A stretch of 64,000 bases of DNA, taken from contig NZ_VORU01000001.1 of assembly GCF_007997135.1 (NCBI RefSeq), forward strand, positions 496,001 to 560,000, written 5' to 3'. Below are positions 52,667 through 61,092 of the stretch, piece by piece. Each line of letters opens with the position of its first letter. Positions within the stretch are counted from its first letter, which is position 1. The notes beneath the pieces are model-generated. The model made no database searches. It saw only the letters and a list, made by a program, of their open reading frames with translations, and was not told the DNA's origin. The position numbers were made by a program, and so were the translations under genes. The stretch comes from Aequorivita lipolytica (GTDB taxonomy: Bacteria > Bacteroidota > Bacteroidia > Flavobacteriales > Flavobacteriaceae).

Positions 52667-54304
52667 ATGATTTCAATAGATAATTTAGCGGTCGAGTTTA
52701 GTGGTGATACGCTTTTTAGCGATGTTACTTTTGTGGTGAACGAGAACGACAAAATAGCCCTAATGGGAAAAAACGGCGCTGGGAAAAGTACGATGATGAA
52801 GATAATTGCCGGTGTTCAGAAACCCACTCGCGGAAACGTGCGCGCACCAAAGGATGCCGTGATAGCTTATTTGCCGCAGCATTTGTTAACAGATGATACT
52901 GCAACGGTTTTTGAGGAAGCGTCAAAAGCCTTTAAGCAGATTTTTGAAATGCGCGACGAAATGGATCGCCTCAACAAAGAGCTGGAAACCCGCACAGATT
53001 ACGACAGTGATGCATATATGAACATAATCACCAAAGTAGCGGAAGTTGGCGAAAAATATTATGCACTCGAAGAAATAAATTACGAAGCCGAAGTGGAAAA
53101 AGCCCTACGCGGTCTTGGTTTTAAGAGAAGCGATTTACATCGCCCAACTTCAGAATTCAGTGGCGGATGGCGAATGCGGATTGAATTGGCAAAACTACTA
53201 CTTCAAAAACCGGATTTGATTTTGCTGGATGAGCCCACAAACCACGTTGATATTGAATCGGTGATCTGGTTGGAAGATTTCTTACTGAATAAAGCAAAAG
53301 CAGTAATAGTAATTTCGCACGATAGAAAATTTATTGACAATATAACAAACCGCACCATTGAAGTTACAATGGGAAGGATTTATGATTACAAAGCAAATTA
53401 CAGCCATTACTTGCAATTGCGAGCCGATAGAAGATCACATCAAATAAAAGCATACGAAGAACAGCAAAGATTTATTGCGGAAACCCAACAATTTATTGAT
53501 CGTTTTAAAGGTACTTACTCCAAAACCAATCAGGTAAACTCTCGAGAAAAGATGTTGGAAAAGTTGCAGGTAATTGAAATTGATGAAATAGACACTTCAG
53601 CATTGGCACTTCGTTTTCCACCTGCACAGCGCAGTGGCGATTATCCGGTTGTAGCCGAAGGACTTACTAAGAAATACGGCGACCTTGTAGTTTTTAAGGA
53701 TGCCAATATGAGCATTTCTCGAGGTGAAAAAGTGAGTTTTGTAGGAAGAAATGGCGAGGGGAAATCCACCATGATTAAAGCCATTATGGGCGAAATTGAT
53801 TTTGAGGGAAACTGCGCTCTGGGCCACAATGCCAAAGTAGGCTATTTCGCCCAAAACCAAGCCGCACTTTTGGATAAGGAACTCACCGTTTTCCAGACTG
53901 TAGATGAGGTTGCCAAAGGCGACATCCGTACACAAATAAAAAACATTCTCGGAAGGTTTATGTTCAGTGGCGATGATATTGACAAAAAAGTAGCATTGCT
54001 TTCCGGAGGTGAAAAAACACGTTTGGCAATGGTGAAGTTATTACTGGAACCCGTAAATGTTTTGATTCTCGATGAACCTACGAACCATTTGGATTTAAAA
54101 TCGAAAGATGTGCTGAAAGAAGCCTTACTTCAGTTTGACGGCACCTTGATTTTGGTGTCCCACGACCGTGATTTTCTTCAAGGCCTTTCCGAAAAAGTCT
54201 TTGAATTTAAGGACAAACGCGTGATTGAGCATTTTGAAAGCATAGACGATTTTCTTCAGCGCAATAGAATTGAGAATTTGAAGGAGATTGATTTGAAGGT
54301 TTAA
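52667..54304 (+). CDS. ABC-F family ATPase (translation-associated)
   Basis: The product has 545 residues with two ATP-binding cassettes and no membrane segment. Walker A motifs are GKNGAGKST (34-42) and GRNGEGKST (about 359-367). Signature motifs are EFSGGW and LLSGGEKTRLAM, and Walker B is LILLDEPTNHVDIES and LILDEPTNHLDLKS. The linker between the domains (about 245-300) is the ABC-F P-site interaction region. Members act on the ribosome, relieving stalling or protecting from antibiotics. This copy resembles the housekeeping YbiT/Uup-like group more than known resistance proteins, but the linker alone cannot settle it. Confidence 0.92.
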   Translation: MISIDNLAVEFSGDTLFSDVTFVVNENDKIALMGKNGAGKSTMMKIIAGVQKPTRGNVRAPKDAVIAYLPQHLLTDDTATVFEEASKAFKQIFEMRDEMDRLNKELETRTDYDSDAYMNIITKVAEVGEKYYALEEINYEAEVEKALRGLGFKRSDLHRPTSEFSGGWRMRIELAKLLLQKPDLILLDEPTNHVDIESVIWLEDFLLNKAKAVIVISHDRKFIDNITNRTIEVTMGRIYDYKANYSHYLQLRADRRSHQIKAYEEQQRFIAETQQFIDRFKGTYSKTNQVNSREKMLEKLQVIEIDEIDTSALALRFPPAQRSGDYPVVAEGLTKKYGDLVVFKDANMSISRGEKVSFVGRNGEGKSTMIKAIMGEIDFEGNCALGHNAKVGYFAQNQAALLDKELTVFQTVDEVAKGDIRTQIKNILGRFMFSGDDIDKKVALLSGGEKTRLAMVKLLLEPVNVLILDEPTNHLDLKSKDVLKEALLQFDGTLILVSHDRDFLQGLSEKVFEFKDKRVIEHFESIDDFLQRNRIENLKEIDLKV

Positions 54305-54305
54305 A

Positions 54306-54353
54306 AGTTTATTGGTTTATGGGTTTAAGAGTTTATGGGTTTATAAGTTTAGA
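54306..54353. repeat. Imperfect tandem array, 6 x 8 bp
   Basis: AGTTTATT, GGTTTATG, GGTTTAAG, AGTTTATG, GGTTTATA and AGTTTAGA follow the ABC-F stop codon after 1 bp. Confidence 0.9.
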
Positions 54354-54429
54354 TATCACTGGAGATTAAAACTGATAATGCTCTTCTTTTCTGTAATGAT
54401 TAATCGCTACCTTTAGAAATAAACAAATT

Positions 54430-55140
54430 ATGGAAAAACCAGACTTTTCAAAACTGAAAGCACTTTACATAAACTGTACATTAAAACAATCTCCGCGGAT
54501 GAGCCATACGCAGGGATTGATAGATGTTTCACAGAACATAATGGAAGCTGAAGGAGTTTCCTTTGAAAACATCCGTTTAGTAGACCATCCCGTTGCTTAC
54601 GGAGTATATCCTGATATGACCGAGCACGGCGCTAAGGAAGATGCTTGGCCTGAAATTTGGAAAAAAGTGGACGCTGCAGATATTTTAATTATTGGCACAC
54701 CTATTTGGTTGGGAGAAAAATCTTCCATCGCCAGTAAATTGATTGAACGGCTGTATGCTATGAGCAGTTTACAGAATGAAAAAGGGCAATATTATTTTTA
54801 CGGAAAAGTAGGCGGTTGCATCATTACCGGAAATGAAGATGGAATAAAGCATTGTGCTATGGGCATCTTGTATTCGCTGCAGCACGTGGGCTACAGCATT
54901 CCGCCGCAGGCAGATTGTGGTTGGATAGGCGAAGCTGGACCAGGGCCAAGTTATGGGGATGAGGAAAGTGGTGCAAAAAACAACGATTTCACCAACCGAA
55001 ATACCACTTTTATGACGTACAATTTGCTTCATTTAGCAAAAATGCTAAAAGAGCAAGATGGTTACCCCGCTTATGGTAATTCTCGAAAAAAATGGGACGA
55101 TGGCACCCGCTGGAATTTTGAGAATCCTGAATATCGATAA
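54430..55140 (+). CDS. Flavodoxin-fold NAD(P)H-dependent FMN oxidoreductase
   Basis: The product has 236 residues. The N-terminal LKALYINCTLKQSPRMSHTQGLID is the flavin-phosphate loop of the flavodoxin-like/NADPH:FMN reductase fold, and IIGTPIWLGEKSSIASKLIERL contacts the isoalloxazine ring. The C-terminal third is rich in Gly and polar residues (WIGEAGPGPSYGDEESGAKNND). The reaction (quinone, azo or FMN reduction) cannot be told. A promoter-like TACCTTTA lies about 25 bp upstream of the start. No partner gene is evident. Confidence 0.82.
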   Translation: MEKPDFSKLKALYINCTLKQSPRMSHTQGLIDVSQNIMEAEGVSFENIRLVDHPVAYGVYPDMTEHGAKEDAWPEIWKKVDAADILIIGTPIWLGEKSSIASKLIERLYAMSSLQNEKGQYYFYGKVGGCIITGNEDGIKHCAMGILYSLQHVGYSIPPQADCGWIGEAGPGPSYGDEESGAKNNDFTNRNTTFMTYNLLHLAKMLKEQDGYPAYGNSRKKWDDGTRWNFENPEYR

Positions 55141-55248
55141 TATTATGGTTGCAAGTAACAACCGTATTTCTTAATATGGTTTCAATAAAAGATCTCGTGA
55201 TTTCGGCATAATGATTGCTTCTTTCTCGTTATTAAAAAATGGTAAATT

Positions 55249-55755
55249 ATGAAAACAACAAATATTTTATCTGTAGTTTTATTTTGCTTTATTTTTGGAA
55301 GCGTAAATGCACAAGACAAAAAAGTAAAAGCACAACTGGCTAACAAAGCAGAGCAAAGTGAAATTGACATTTTATTGAACTCCAAATCTTTCGAATTTAT
55401 AGCAAATACAGCTTTACCGCTGGGGCAGCCTCCAAGAAATTTAGTTGGCAGTAATTATTCGGTAACATTTTCACCAGATCTCATTATAAGCAATATGCCG
55501 TTTTATGGTCGTTCCTATAGCACTACTATGGTTAGCGGTAGGGACAAAGGAATGCGTTTTAAAGATGCTCCAGAAATTTTTACTGTGGAAAAACAGGGCA
55601 AAGGTTTTGAAGTCAGGGCTAAAGTGAAAAATGACAATGAGACCTATACTGTTTTACTTATAGTAAGTGCTTCTGGTTATGCTACACTTTCCATCACTAC
55701 AAATGATCGTCAAATAATGGATTATCAAGGAGAAGTAGTAAGTATCCGGGAATAA
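55249..55755 (+). CDS. DUF4251-family periplasmic protein
   Basis: The product has 168 residues with a signal peptide (to about NAQ at 22). The body, from FEFIANTALPLGQPPRNLVGSNYSVTFSPDLIISNMPFYGRSYS to TLSITTNDRQIMDYQGEV, matches DUF4251, a Bacteroidetes family of unknown function. I know no activity for it. It lies between the flavodoxin-type gene and a PH-domain gene, with no shared function apparent. Confidence 0.8.
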   Translation: MKTTNILSVVLFCFIFGSVNAQDKKVKAQLANKAEQSEIDILLNSKSFEFIANTALPLGQPPRNLVGSNYSVTFSPDLIISNMPFYGRSYSTTMVSGRDKGMRFKDAPEIFTVEKQGKGFEVRAKVKNDNETYTVLLIVSASGYATLSITTNDRQIMDYQGEVVSIRE

Positions 55756-55762
55756 ATCGTCT

Positions 55763-55802
55763 TCTAAACATCTAGCAATCTAAAAATCCAGCAATCTAAC
55801 AA
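55763..55802. repeat. Imperfect tandem array, 5 x 8 bp
   Basis: TCTAAACA, TCTAGCAA, TCTAAAAA, TCCAGCAA and TCTAACAA run into the start codon of the PH-domain gene; the last A is the A of the ATG. Confidence 0.9.
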
Positions 55803-56179
55803 TGAGCTTATTCAACAAAATATTGGGAAACTCCAGTGAGGTTTCTGCCGAAAAATTAAATGAAAAATACGGTCGCCTTTTAATTGATGGTGAAGTTGTG
55901 GAACTCGGTTTCTCACTTTTCCGCGATGTATTTATGTTTACAAACAAACGCCTTATTTTAATTGACGTGCAAGGATTAACTGGCAGTAAGGCTGAATACA
56001 AATGTTTGCCTTATAAACATATTTCGAGATTTTCCTTAGAAACCGCCGGCACTTTCGATCTTGACGCCGAACTAAAAATCTGGATTAGCAGCGAGGATCT
56101 GCCAACTGTAAGCAAAAAATTCAATAAAAGCATAGACATCTACGAAGTGCAGAAATATTTGGCAGCAAAAGTTTTGTAG
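55802..56179 (+). CDS. Bacterial PH-domain protein
   Basis: The product has 125 residues and no signal or transmembrane segment. The fold-forming motif FRDVFMFTNKRLILIDVQGLTGSKAEYKCLPYKHISRFSLETAGTFDLDAELKIW is typical of the bacterial PH (YvbH-like) family. The role is unknown; such proteins are usually cytosolic oligomers. Its start is continuous with an 8-bp-period array. Confidence 0.8.
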   Translation: MSLFNKILGNSSEVSAEKLNEKYGRLLIDGEVVELGFSLFRDVFMFTNKRLILIDVQGLTGSKAEYKCLPYKHISRFSLETAGTFDLDAELKIWISSEDLPTVSKKFNKSIDIYEVQKYLAAKVL

Positions 56180-56244
56180 AATTATTCAAAAGTCAGCTTA
56201 GAGACTATTTAAAAAAACATTCGTGAATTCGTGGTAAAAATTTT

Positions 56245-56628
56245 TCAAAGCACCAATTCTTGAAATAACCGCTCCAACGTTTTTTCCAAGTCTTCGCTAA
56301 ACCCATTGTGCGGCCGTGAAGTTTGAATTGAAGAGCTGCGTTGTGCTGTAAGCCATCTGAACCTGTCTGGTATTTCCCATTGTGCCACGGGACCGCCTGC
56401 TTTTGATCCCGAGCAGATTTTTTCAAAGGCGTTGAGGTTTTGTTCAAAATCCACTACCTCCAGTTCGCAGGAAAAAAGTTTTAGTTTTTCGTTATCAATT
56501 TGGTATTTGCAGTTTAGATATTTGGCACCCTTGCTAAAAAGTATGATGCCTACATTCAGAAACTCCTCGCGTTCCACACGAGGCACCAAACGTATTACCG
56601 CGTATTCATACAAGTTTTTCCCGGGCAT
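56245..56628 (-). CDS. DUF3037-family protein paired with a HipA-like kinase
   Basis: The product has 127 residues. The N-terminus YEYAVIRLVPRVEREEFLNVGIILFS is the DUF3037 signature, and the rest is an alpha/beta domain without known catalytic motifs. Its start codon lies inside the last 23 bases of the HipA-like kinase gene, so the two are translationally coupled. I know no experimental function for DUF3037; the pairing suggests it is the partner, substrate or regulator of the kinase. Confidence 0.85.
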   Translation of the reverse strand: MPGKNLYEYAVIRLVPRVEREEFLNVGIILFSKGAKYLNCKYQIDNEKLKLFSCELEVVDFEQNLNAFEKICSGSKAGGPVAQWEIPDRFRWLTAQRSSSIQTSRPHNGFSEDLEKTLERLFQELVL

Positions 56629-57403
56629 CCTGAATCTGTTTTACAAAGTTGTTTGAATTATTTCTTCTAAGTACTAAAAACTGGTAATACACCTCCCTGA
56701 TCTCTTCGGCATTCATTTCAGCGCCTTCCCAATTTAGCCAGTCTGTAGGAATTAAATTTGTTATTTCACGCAATTTTTCATCTGGAAGAAGCGCCATCAT
56801 TTCGCTATTTATTTCTTCAACTAAAGTAGCTTGAGGCAAGAGAACATGGTCTTTAATATATGGAAATGTACTTAGCGCCGCCTTTTGCCAATCGCCCCAA
56901 GAATGGTGAAAATAAAAGGTAGCTCCGTGGTCTATAAGCCAAAGTTCTTTATGCCAAATAAGCATATTGGTATTTTTTACCGTCCGGTCTATATTTGTTA
57001 TTAAAGCATCGAGCCATATAATTTTAGAAGCTAATTTTTCATCAACAGTTGTAACTACAGGGTCAAAAGTTAATGCGCCCGAAAGAAAGTGTAAAGCCAA
57101 GTTAAGCCCTTGGCTACCTTTTAAAAGATCTTGAATTTCTTCATCGCCTTCACTACGGCCGAAGGCTTCATCAAGGTTTGCAAAAACCAGTTCCGGAATT
57201 TGCAATCCCAAGGTTCGTGCAATTTCTCCGCCCAGCAATTCCGCAATTAATGCTTTTACTCCGTGACCCGCACCGCGAAATTTTAGAACATATTTAAAAT
57301 CGTCGTCCGCTTCGGCCAAAGCGGGTAAGGAACCTCCTTCTCGTAGTGGAGTTATGTAACGCGTAACGTTTACGGTGCGGAGTTCTATTTTATTGATTGT
57401 CAT
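56606..57403 (-). CDS. HipA-like kinase domain protein
   Basis: The product has 265 residues from the ATG at 57403 (MTINKIELRTVNV). It has the HipA-type kinase core: the ATP-binding lysine region FKYVLKFRG (K41), the catalytic loop DALITNIDRTVKNTN (D139, N144) and the metal-binding LIDHG (D158). It lacks the N-terminal sub-domain and the C-terminal features of full HipA toxins (about 440 residues), and there is no HipB-like HTH antitoxin next to it. Instead a DUF3037 gene overlaps downstream. The promoter -7 lies 6 bp upstream, so the mRNA is predicted to be leaderless. Confidence 0.8.
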   Translation of the reverse strand: MTINKIELRTVNVTRYITPLREGGSLPALAEADDDFKYVLKFRGAGHGVKALIAELLGGEIARTLGLQIPELVFANLDEAFGRSEGDEEIQDLLKGSQGLNLALHFLSGALTFDPVVTTVDEKLASKIIWLDALITNIDRTVKNTNMLIWHKELWLIDHGATFYFHHSWGDWQKAALSTFPYIKDHVLLPQATLVEEINSEMMALLPDEKLREITNLIPTDWLNWEGAEMNAEEIREVYYQFLVLRRNNSNNFVKQIQDAREKLV

Positions 57404-57409
57404 CGCTTG

Positions 57410-57417
57410 CAAAATTA
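57410..57417 (-). promoter_or_regulatory. Predicted -7 element giving a leaderless HipA-like kinase mRNA
   Basis: Minus-strand TAATTTTG matches TAnnTTTG exactly; only 6 bp separate it from the ATG at 57403. Confidence 0.55.
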
Positions 57418-57548
57418 GGGTTATTTGTGAATATGGAACTAGAATTCCGTGGAGATGTTTTTAGTGGGTGTCAAAAATTGATTTTGGTTATTTTTGAAAG
57501 TTTAAATTCGTATTTTGCGTAGATGCGAAACATTTAAACTAAAAGCTA

Positions 57549-59027
57549 TTGAATTTAACCATTGAAAACATTCTGCTTGTTGGTTCGTTATTGCTTTTTA
57601 TAAGTATAATTGCGGGTAAGACTTCTTATAAATTTGGCGTTCCCACTTTAGTTCTATTCTTGGGCATTGGAATGCTTGCTGGTGAGGATGGAATTGGCGG
57701 TATTAGCTTTAACGATCCGCAGTTGGCGCAATTGATAGGAATAATTTCATTAAATTTTATTCTTTTTTCAGGGGGTCTGGACACCGATTGGAAAGCAGTA
57801 AAGCCCATAGTGAAGGAAGGTTTCGCGCTTTCAACTTTGGGTGTTTTACTTACTGCTGTTGGCTTGGGAACCTTTGTTTATTTTGTTACCGATTTTACTA
57901 TTTATGAAAGTTTGCTTCTGGGCAGTATAGTATCATCTACCGATGCCGCTGCTGTATTTTCTATTTTGCGATCTAAAAATCTCGCACTCCGTTCTAATTT
58001 ACGTCCTACCCTAGAGATGGAAAGCGGGAGTAACGACCCGATGGCTTATGTTTTAACCATTGCTTTTTTGGGATTGGTAATCAATCAAGATAAAGGATTG
58101 GCCTCCATGATTCCGTTGTTTTTTCAACAAATGATTATTGGAACCATAGCTGGTTTTGGCTTTGGAAAGTTAAGCAAGATTATAATCAATAAAATCAACT
58201 TAGATTTTGAGGGTTTATATCCGGTGCTTGTAATTGCTTTAATGTTCATCACCTTTTCCGTAACCGATTTTGTGGGAGGAAACGGCTTTTTAGCCATATA
58301 TATTTGTGCAGTCTTTTTGGGTAACCAATACTTAATCCACAAAAAGACCATTCTTAAAATGTATGATGGTTTGGCGTGGTTGATGCAGATTGTACTTTTC
58401 TTAACTTTGGGACTTTTAGTGTTTCCTTCACAGATTGTTCCTGTTATTGGTATTGGACTTATAATTTCCTTGTTTTTAATCTTTGTAGCGCGTCCTGTGG
58501 CGGTTTTTATCAGCTTGATTCCCTTTAAAATGAAATTGCGCAGACGGTTTTATATCTCGTGGGTAGGCTTGCGCGGGGCTGTACCCATTGTATTTGCAAC
58601 CTACCCTTTACTGGCTGGAATAGGCAAGGCAAATATGATTTTTAATATTGTATTTTTCATTTCACTTACCTCTATTTTGATACAGGGAACTACCCTTTCA
58701 GTAGTTGCGAAGTGGTTAAAAGTGAGTATTCCCAGTGAAGAGAAAAAATTGACTCCCTCAGAGAAATTTCTAGAAGAACATCCCAAAACAGAAATGCGCG
58801 AGATAGGTATTGCAAGAGGAAACAGGGTTGTGGGTAAAAAAATTGTCGATATTGAATTCCCCAGAACTGCCATTATTGCAATGATAAAAAGAAATGAAAA
58901 ATACATTACACCCAACGGGAGTACTGAAATTAATGCAGATGACGTGCTTATTGTGCTTTCTGAAACAAAAAAGGGAATTGGAAAAGTGTACAAAGCTTTA
59001 AAGATTAAGGAGTTTTCAGCTTCGTGA
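57549..59027 (+). CDS. Cation/proton antiporter of the NhaP2/CPA1 type with TrkA-C domain
   Basis: The product has 492 residues starting at TTG 57549 (the first transmembrane helix begins here). About 12 helices span residues 5-390, with the core motif SSTDAAAVFSILRS and the ion-site ESGSNDPMAYVL. A TrkA-C/RCK-C domain follows (about 420-490), ending in the DDVLIVLSETKKGIGKVYKAL segment. It exchanges K+ (or Na+) for protons and is ligand-gated through its C-terminal domain. It lies apart from neighbours on both sides. Confidence 0.9.
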   Translation: MNLTIENILLVGSLLLFISIIAGKTSYKFGVPTLVLFLGIGMLAGEDGIGGISFNDPQLAQLIGIISLNFILFSGGLDTDWKAVKPIVKEGFALSTLGVLLTAVGLGTFVYFVTDFTIYESLLLGSIVSSTDAAAVFSILRSKNLALRSNLRPTLEMESGSNDPMAYVLTIAFLGLVINQDKGLASMIPLFFQQMIIGTIAGFGFGKLSKIIINKINLDFEGLYPVLVIALMFITFSVTDFVGGNGFLAIYICAVFLGNQYLIHKKTILKMYDGLAWLMQIVLFLTLGLLVFPSQIVPVIGIGLIISLFLIFVARPVAVFISLIPFKMKLRRRFYISWVGLRGAVPIVFATYPLLAGIGKANMIFNIVFFISLTSILIQGTTLSVVAKWLKVSIPSEEKKLTPSEKFLEEHPKTEMREIGIARGNRVVGKKIVDIEFPRTAIIAMIKRNEKYITPNGSTEINADDVLIVLSETKKGIGKVYKALKIKEFSAS

Positions 59028-59077
59028 ATTCCATAAAAAATAAATTATATTCGTAGTAATCATATAATTAAATAATT

Positions 59078-60319
59078 ATGAAAAGTCAAAAGCTTCTATT
59101 TATTATAGCATTGTTTTGTTCGCTAACTATTTTTGCCCAAGATATTTCTGTAGGAAAAAGAGATAAACTTCATTCAGAAATACTTCAGCAGGATCGTGAG
59201 TTCTCGGTTTATTTTCCACCTTCATATAATACTACTGTAAACCAAAAGTATCCCGTACTTTATATTTTGGATGGCGATTACAATTTTCAATATGTAGCTG
59301 GCTTTTTAGAATTGCAGGGTGCTATAAGTGAAATTATTCCAGAAATGATTTTGGTAGCCATTTCAGGAAAAGGAACCAATGAATACCGGAAAAACTGTAA
59401 ACCCAAAATTGAGGGCGTGGAAGATAGCGGCAACGCAGAAGAAGTGGTGCGTTTTATTGAAAAGGAATTGATTCCGTATGTAAACAAAAACTATAAAACG
59501 GCAGATTATAAAATTCTAGGCGGGCATTCTGTTGGTGGAATATTTGTAATTAACACTGCAATAAACCATCCTGATCTTTTCAACAATTATATCGCTATCA
59601 GTCCTGCGCTTTGGTGGGGAAATAATGCGATGGAAGAGGTGATGGAAAAAACTTGGGGCAAAACCAAAAGCACAACGGCAAGCCTATACATTTCGCTTGC
59701 AAATGAAGAGGGAATGGGCGTGGATAAATTTCTGAAAAAAGTACCAAAAAGTATAATGGACAAAAATATAAAGTATCAGGAGTTCCCCACTGAAATTCAC
59801 AACTCCGTAGGTCTTTCCAGCTATAAATGGGCATTGGGTGCCATTTTTAAAAATTGGTACGTAAAGGAAGAATACTTCGGTTCTGCGGAGGCCCTAAAAA
59901 AACATTATGCCGAAGTGCAAAAACAGTACGGGAGCATATTCAATATTCCGTTTACCGTTTTGGGCAACACACATTATATGCTTCAAAAAAACGATAAAGA
60001 GCGTGCAAAAGTGCAGATGGCTTTGAAGGAATTGAACCCGAATGCTTTTGTGCTATTTAATACTTACAGAGCGGGAAAACTTGTGACGAGCAAAGATTAT
60101 GAGGAGGCTGAACAGTTATTGAAAGATGCCTTGGCAGTTAACCCTAATAACTTTGATAGCTATAATGTTTTGGCGAAAATTGAATCTGCCAAAGGGAATG
60201 AAATGGAAGCAAATGAAACCATCAACAAAGCTATAAATTTGGCAAACCAGCAGCGAGCGCGGCAATGGCAAATAAATGAACTGCTGGAAACAAAGGCGGA
60301 AATAAATAAAAAGCCGTAG
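59078..60319 (+). CDS. Secreted esterase-D-type alpha/beta hydrolase with TPR tail
   Basis: The product has 413 residues. A signal peptide ends at about residue 20. The hydrolase domain has YPVLYILDGDYNFQYVAGF and the nucleophile S151 in GGHSVGGIF; the acid/His residues are likely around residues 215-240. The C-terminal 100 residues form TPR-like helices (KDYEEAEQLLKDALAVNPNNFDSYNVLAKIESAKGNEMEANETINKA). Related proteins cleave siderophore or ester substrates; the substrate here is not known. It is followed by a DUF3124 lipoprotein after 21 bp. Confidence 0.85.
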   Translation: MKSQKLLFIIALFCSLTIFAQDISVGKRDKLHSEILQQDREFSVYFPPSYNTTVNQKYPVLYILDGDYNFQYVAGFLELQGAISEIIPEMILVAISGKGTNEYRKNCKPKIEGVEDSGNAEEVVRFIEKELIPYVNKNYKTADYKILGGHSVGGIFVINTAINHPDLFNNYIAISPALWWGNNAMEEVMEKTWGKTKSTTASLYISLANEEGMGVDKFLKKVPKSIMDKNIKYQEFPTEIHNSVGLSSYKWALGAIFKNWYVKEEYFGSAEALKKHYAEVQKQYGSIFNIPFTVLGNTHYMLQKNDKERAKVQMALKELNPNAFVLFNTYRAGKLVTSKDYEEAEQLLKDALAVNPNNFDSYNVLAKIESAKGNEMEANETINKAINLANQQRARQWQINELLETKAEINKKP

Positions 60320-60340
60320 TTTTATTAGGAATATTGAGAG

Positions 60341-60880
60341 ATGAAAAACCTTTATTACATATTACAGATCACAAGCGTGTTTTTTTTATTTGGATTATCA
60401 TTGGCCTGCGATGATTCTAAGAAAATAAGCTCGTACCATGCAAATCATTGGGAAGATCACTATGTGGATCCCGAAGCCATAGGGACAAAAAGTGATTCGC
60501 TGCAGGAGGGGAAAACTTATTTGAGTATTTATTCGCACATCTATAGTTTTTCATTAGAGAAATCACAGAATTTAACTGCTATGGTAAGCCTTAGAAATGT
60601 GAGCGCTACGGACACTATCTACATTTCAAAAGCAGATTATTACAACACCAAGGGCGAATTGATTCGTCATTATTTTAAGAAACCAATTTATTTGAAACCA
60701 TTGGAAACCGTTGAAATCGTGATAGACGAAAGTGACGAACACGGCGGTAGTGGTGCAAATTTTATTTTTGAATGGTCCACAAAATCTACAACTCCCGAAC
60801 CGCTTTTTGAAGCAATTATGACTTCACTAAGAGGATCGCAAGGTATAAGCTTTACTACTATTGGGAGAAGGATTGATTGA
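60341..60880 (+). CDS. DUF3124-family lipoprotein
   Basis: The product has 179 residues. A lipobox LSLAC gives an acylated cysteine at about residue 23. The body, with YLSIYSHIYSFSLEKSQNLTAMVSLRNVSATDTIYISKADYYNTKGELI and DEHGGSGANFIFEW, matches DUF3124. The function is unknown. It is probably co-transcribed with the preceding esterase. A ten-unit 7-bp array starts immediately after its stop. Confidence 0.8.
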   Translation: MKNLYYILQITSVFFLFGLSLACDDSKKISSYHANHWEDHYVDPEAIGTKSDSLQEGKTYLSIYSHIYSFSLEKSQNLTAMVSLRNVSATDTIYISKADYYNTKGELIRHYFKKPIYLKPLETVEIVIDESDEHGGSGANFIFEWSTKSTTPEPLFEAIMTSLRGSQGISFTTIGRRID

Positions 60881-60950
60881 AATACGAAGTGCGAAGTGCA
60901 AACTACGAAGTGCGAAATATGAGGTGCGAAATACGAAATACAAAATCTGA
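60881..60950. repeat. Imperfect tandem array, 10 x 7 bp
   Basis: Ten units with consensus RRTRCGA (for example AATACGA, AGTGCGA, AGTGCAA, ACTACGA, AATATGA, GGTGCGA) follow the DUF3124 stop codon without a gap. The period is exact over all ten units. Confidence 0.93.
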
Positions 60951-61009
60951 GATTCTACTTGTGCTTTAGAGTTAAGTTGCAATTTTTTTCACAGCTAAAT
61001 AACTCACCG

Positions 61010-61059
61010 CCGAATCCCAAATCAACAAATTCCGAATTAACGAATCACAAATCCCAATA
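61010..61059. repeat. Loose tandem array, 7-8 bp period
   Basis: CCGAATC, CCAAATC, AACAAAT, TCCGAAT, TAACGAAT, CACAAAT and CCCAATA. Weaker than its neighbours; it lies just upstream of the yaaA promoter element. Confidence 0.6.
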
Positions 61060-61067
61060 GTTTTCGT

Positions 61068-61075
61068 TATTTTTG
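61068..61075 (+). promoter_or_regulatory. Predicted -7 element for yaaA
   Basis: TATTTTTG matches TAnnTTTG exactly, 17 bp upstream of the ATG at 61093. Confidence 0.55.
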
Positions 61076-61092
61076 AAGAAAAAGCTAAGTAG

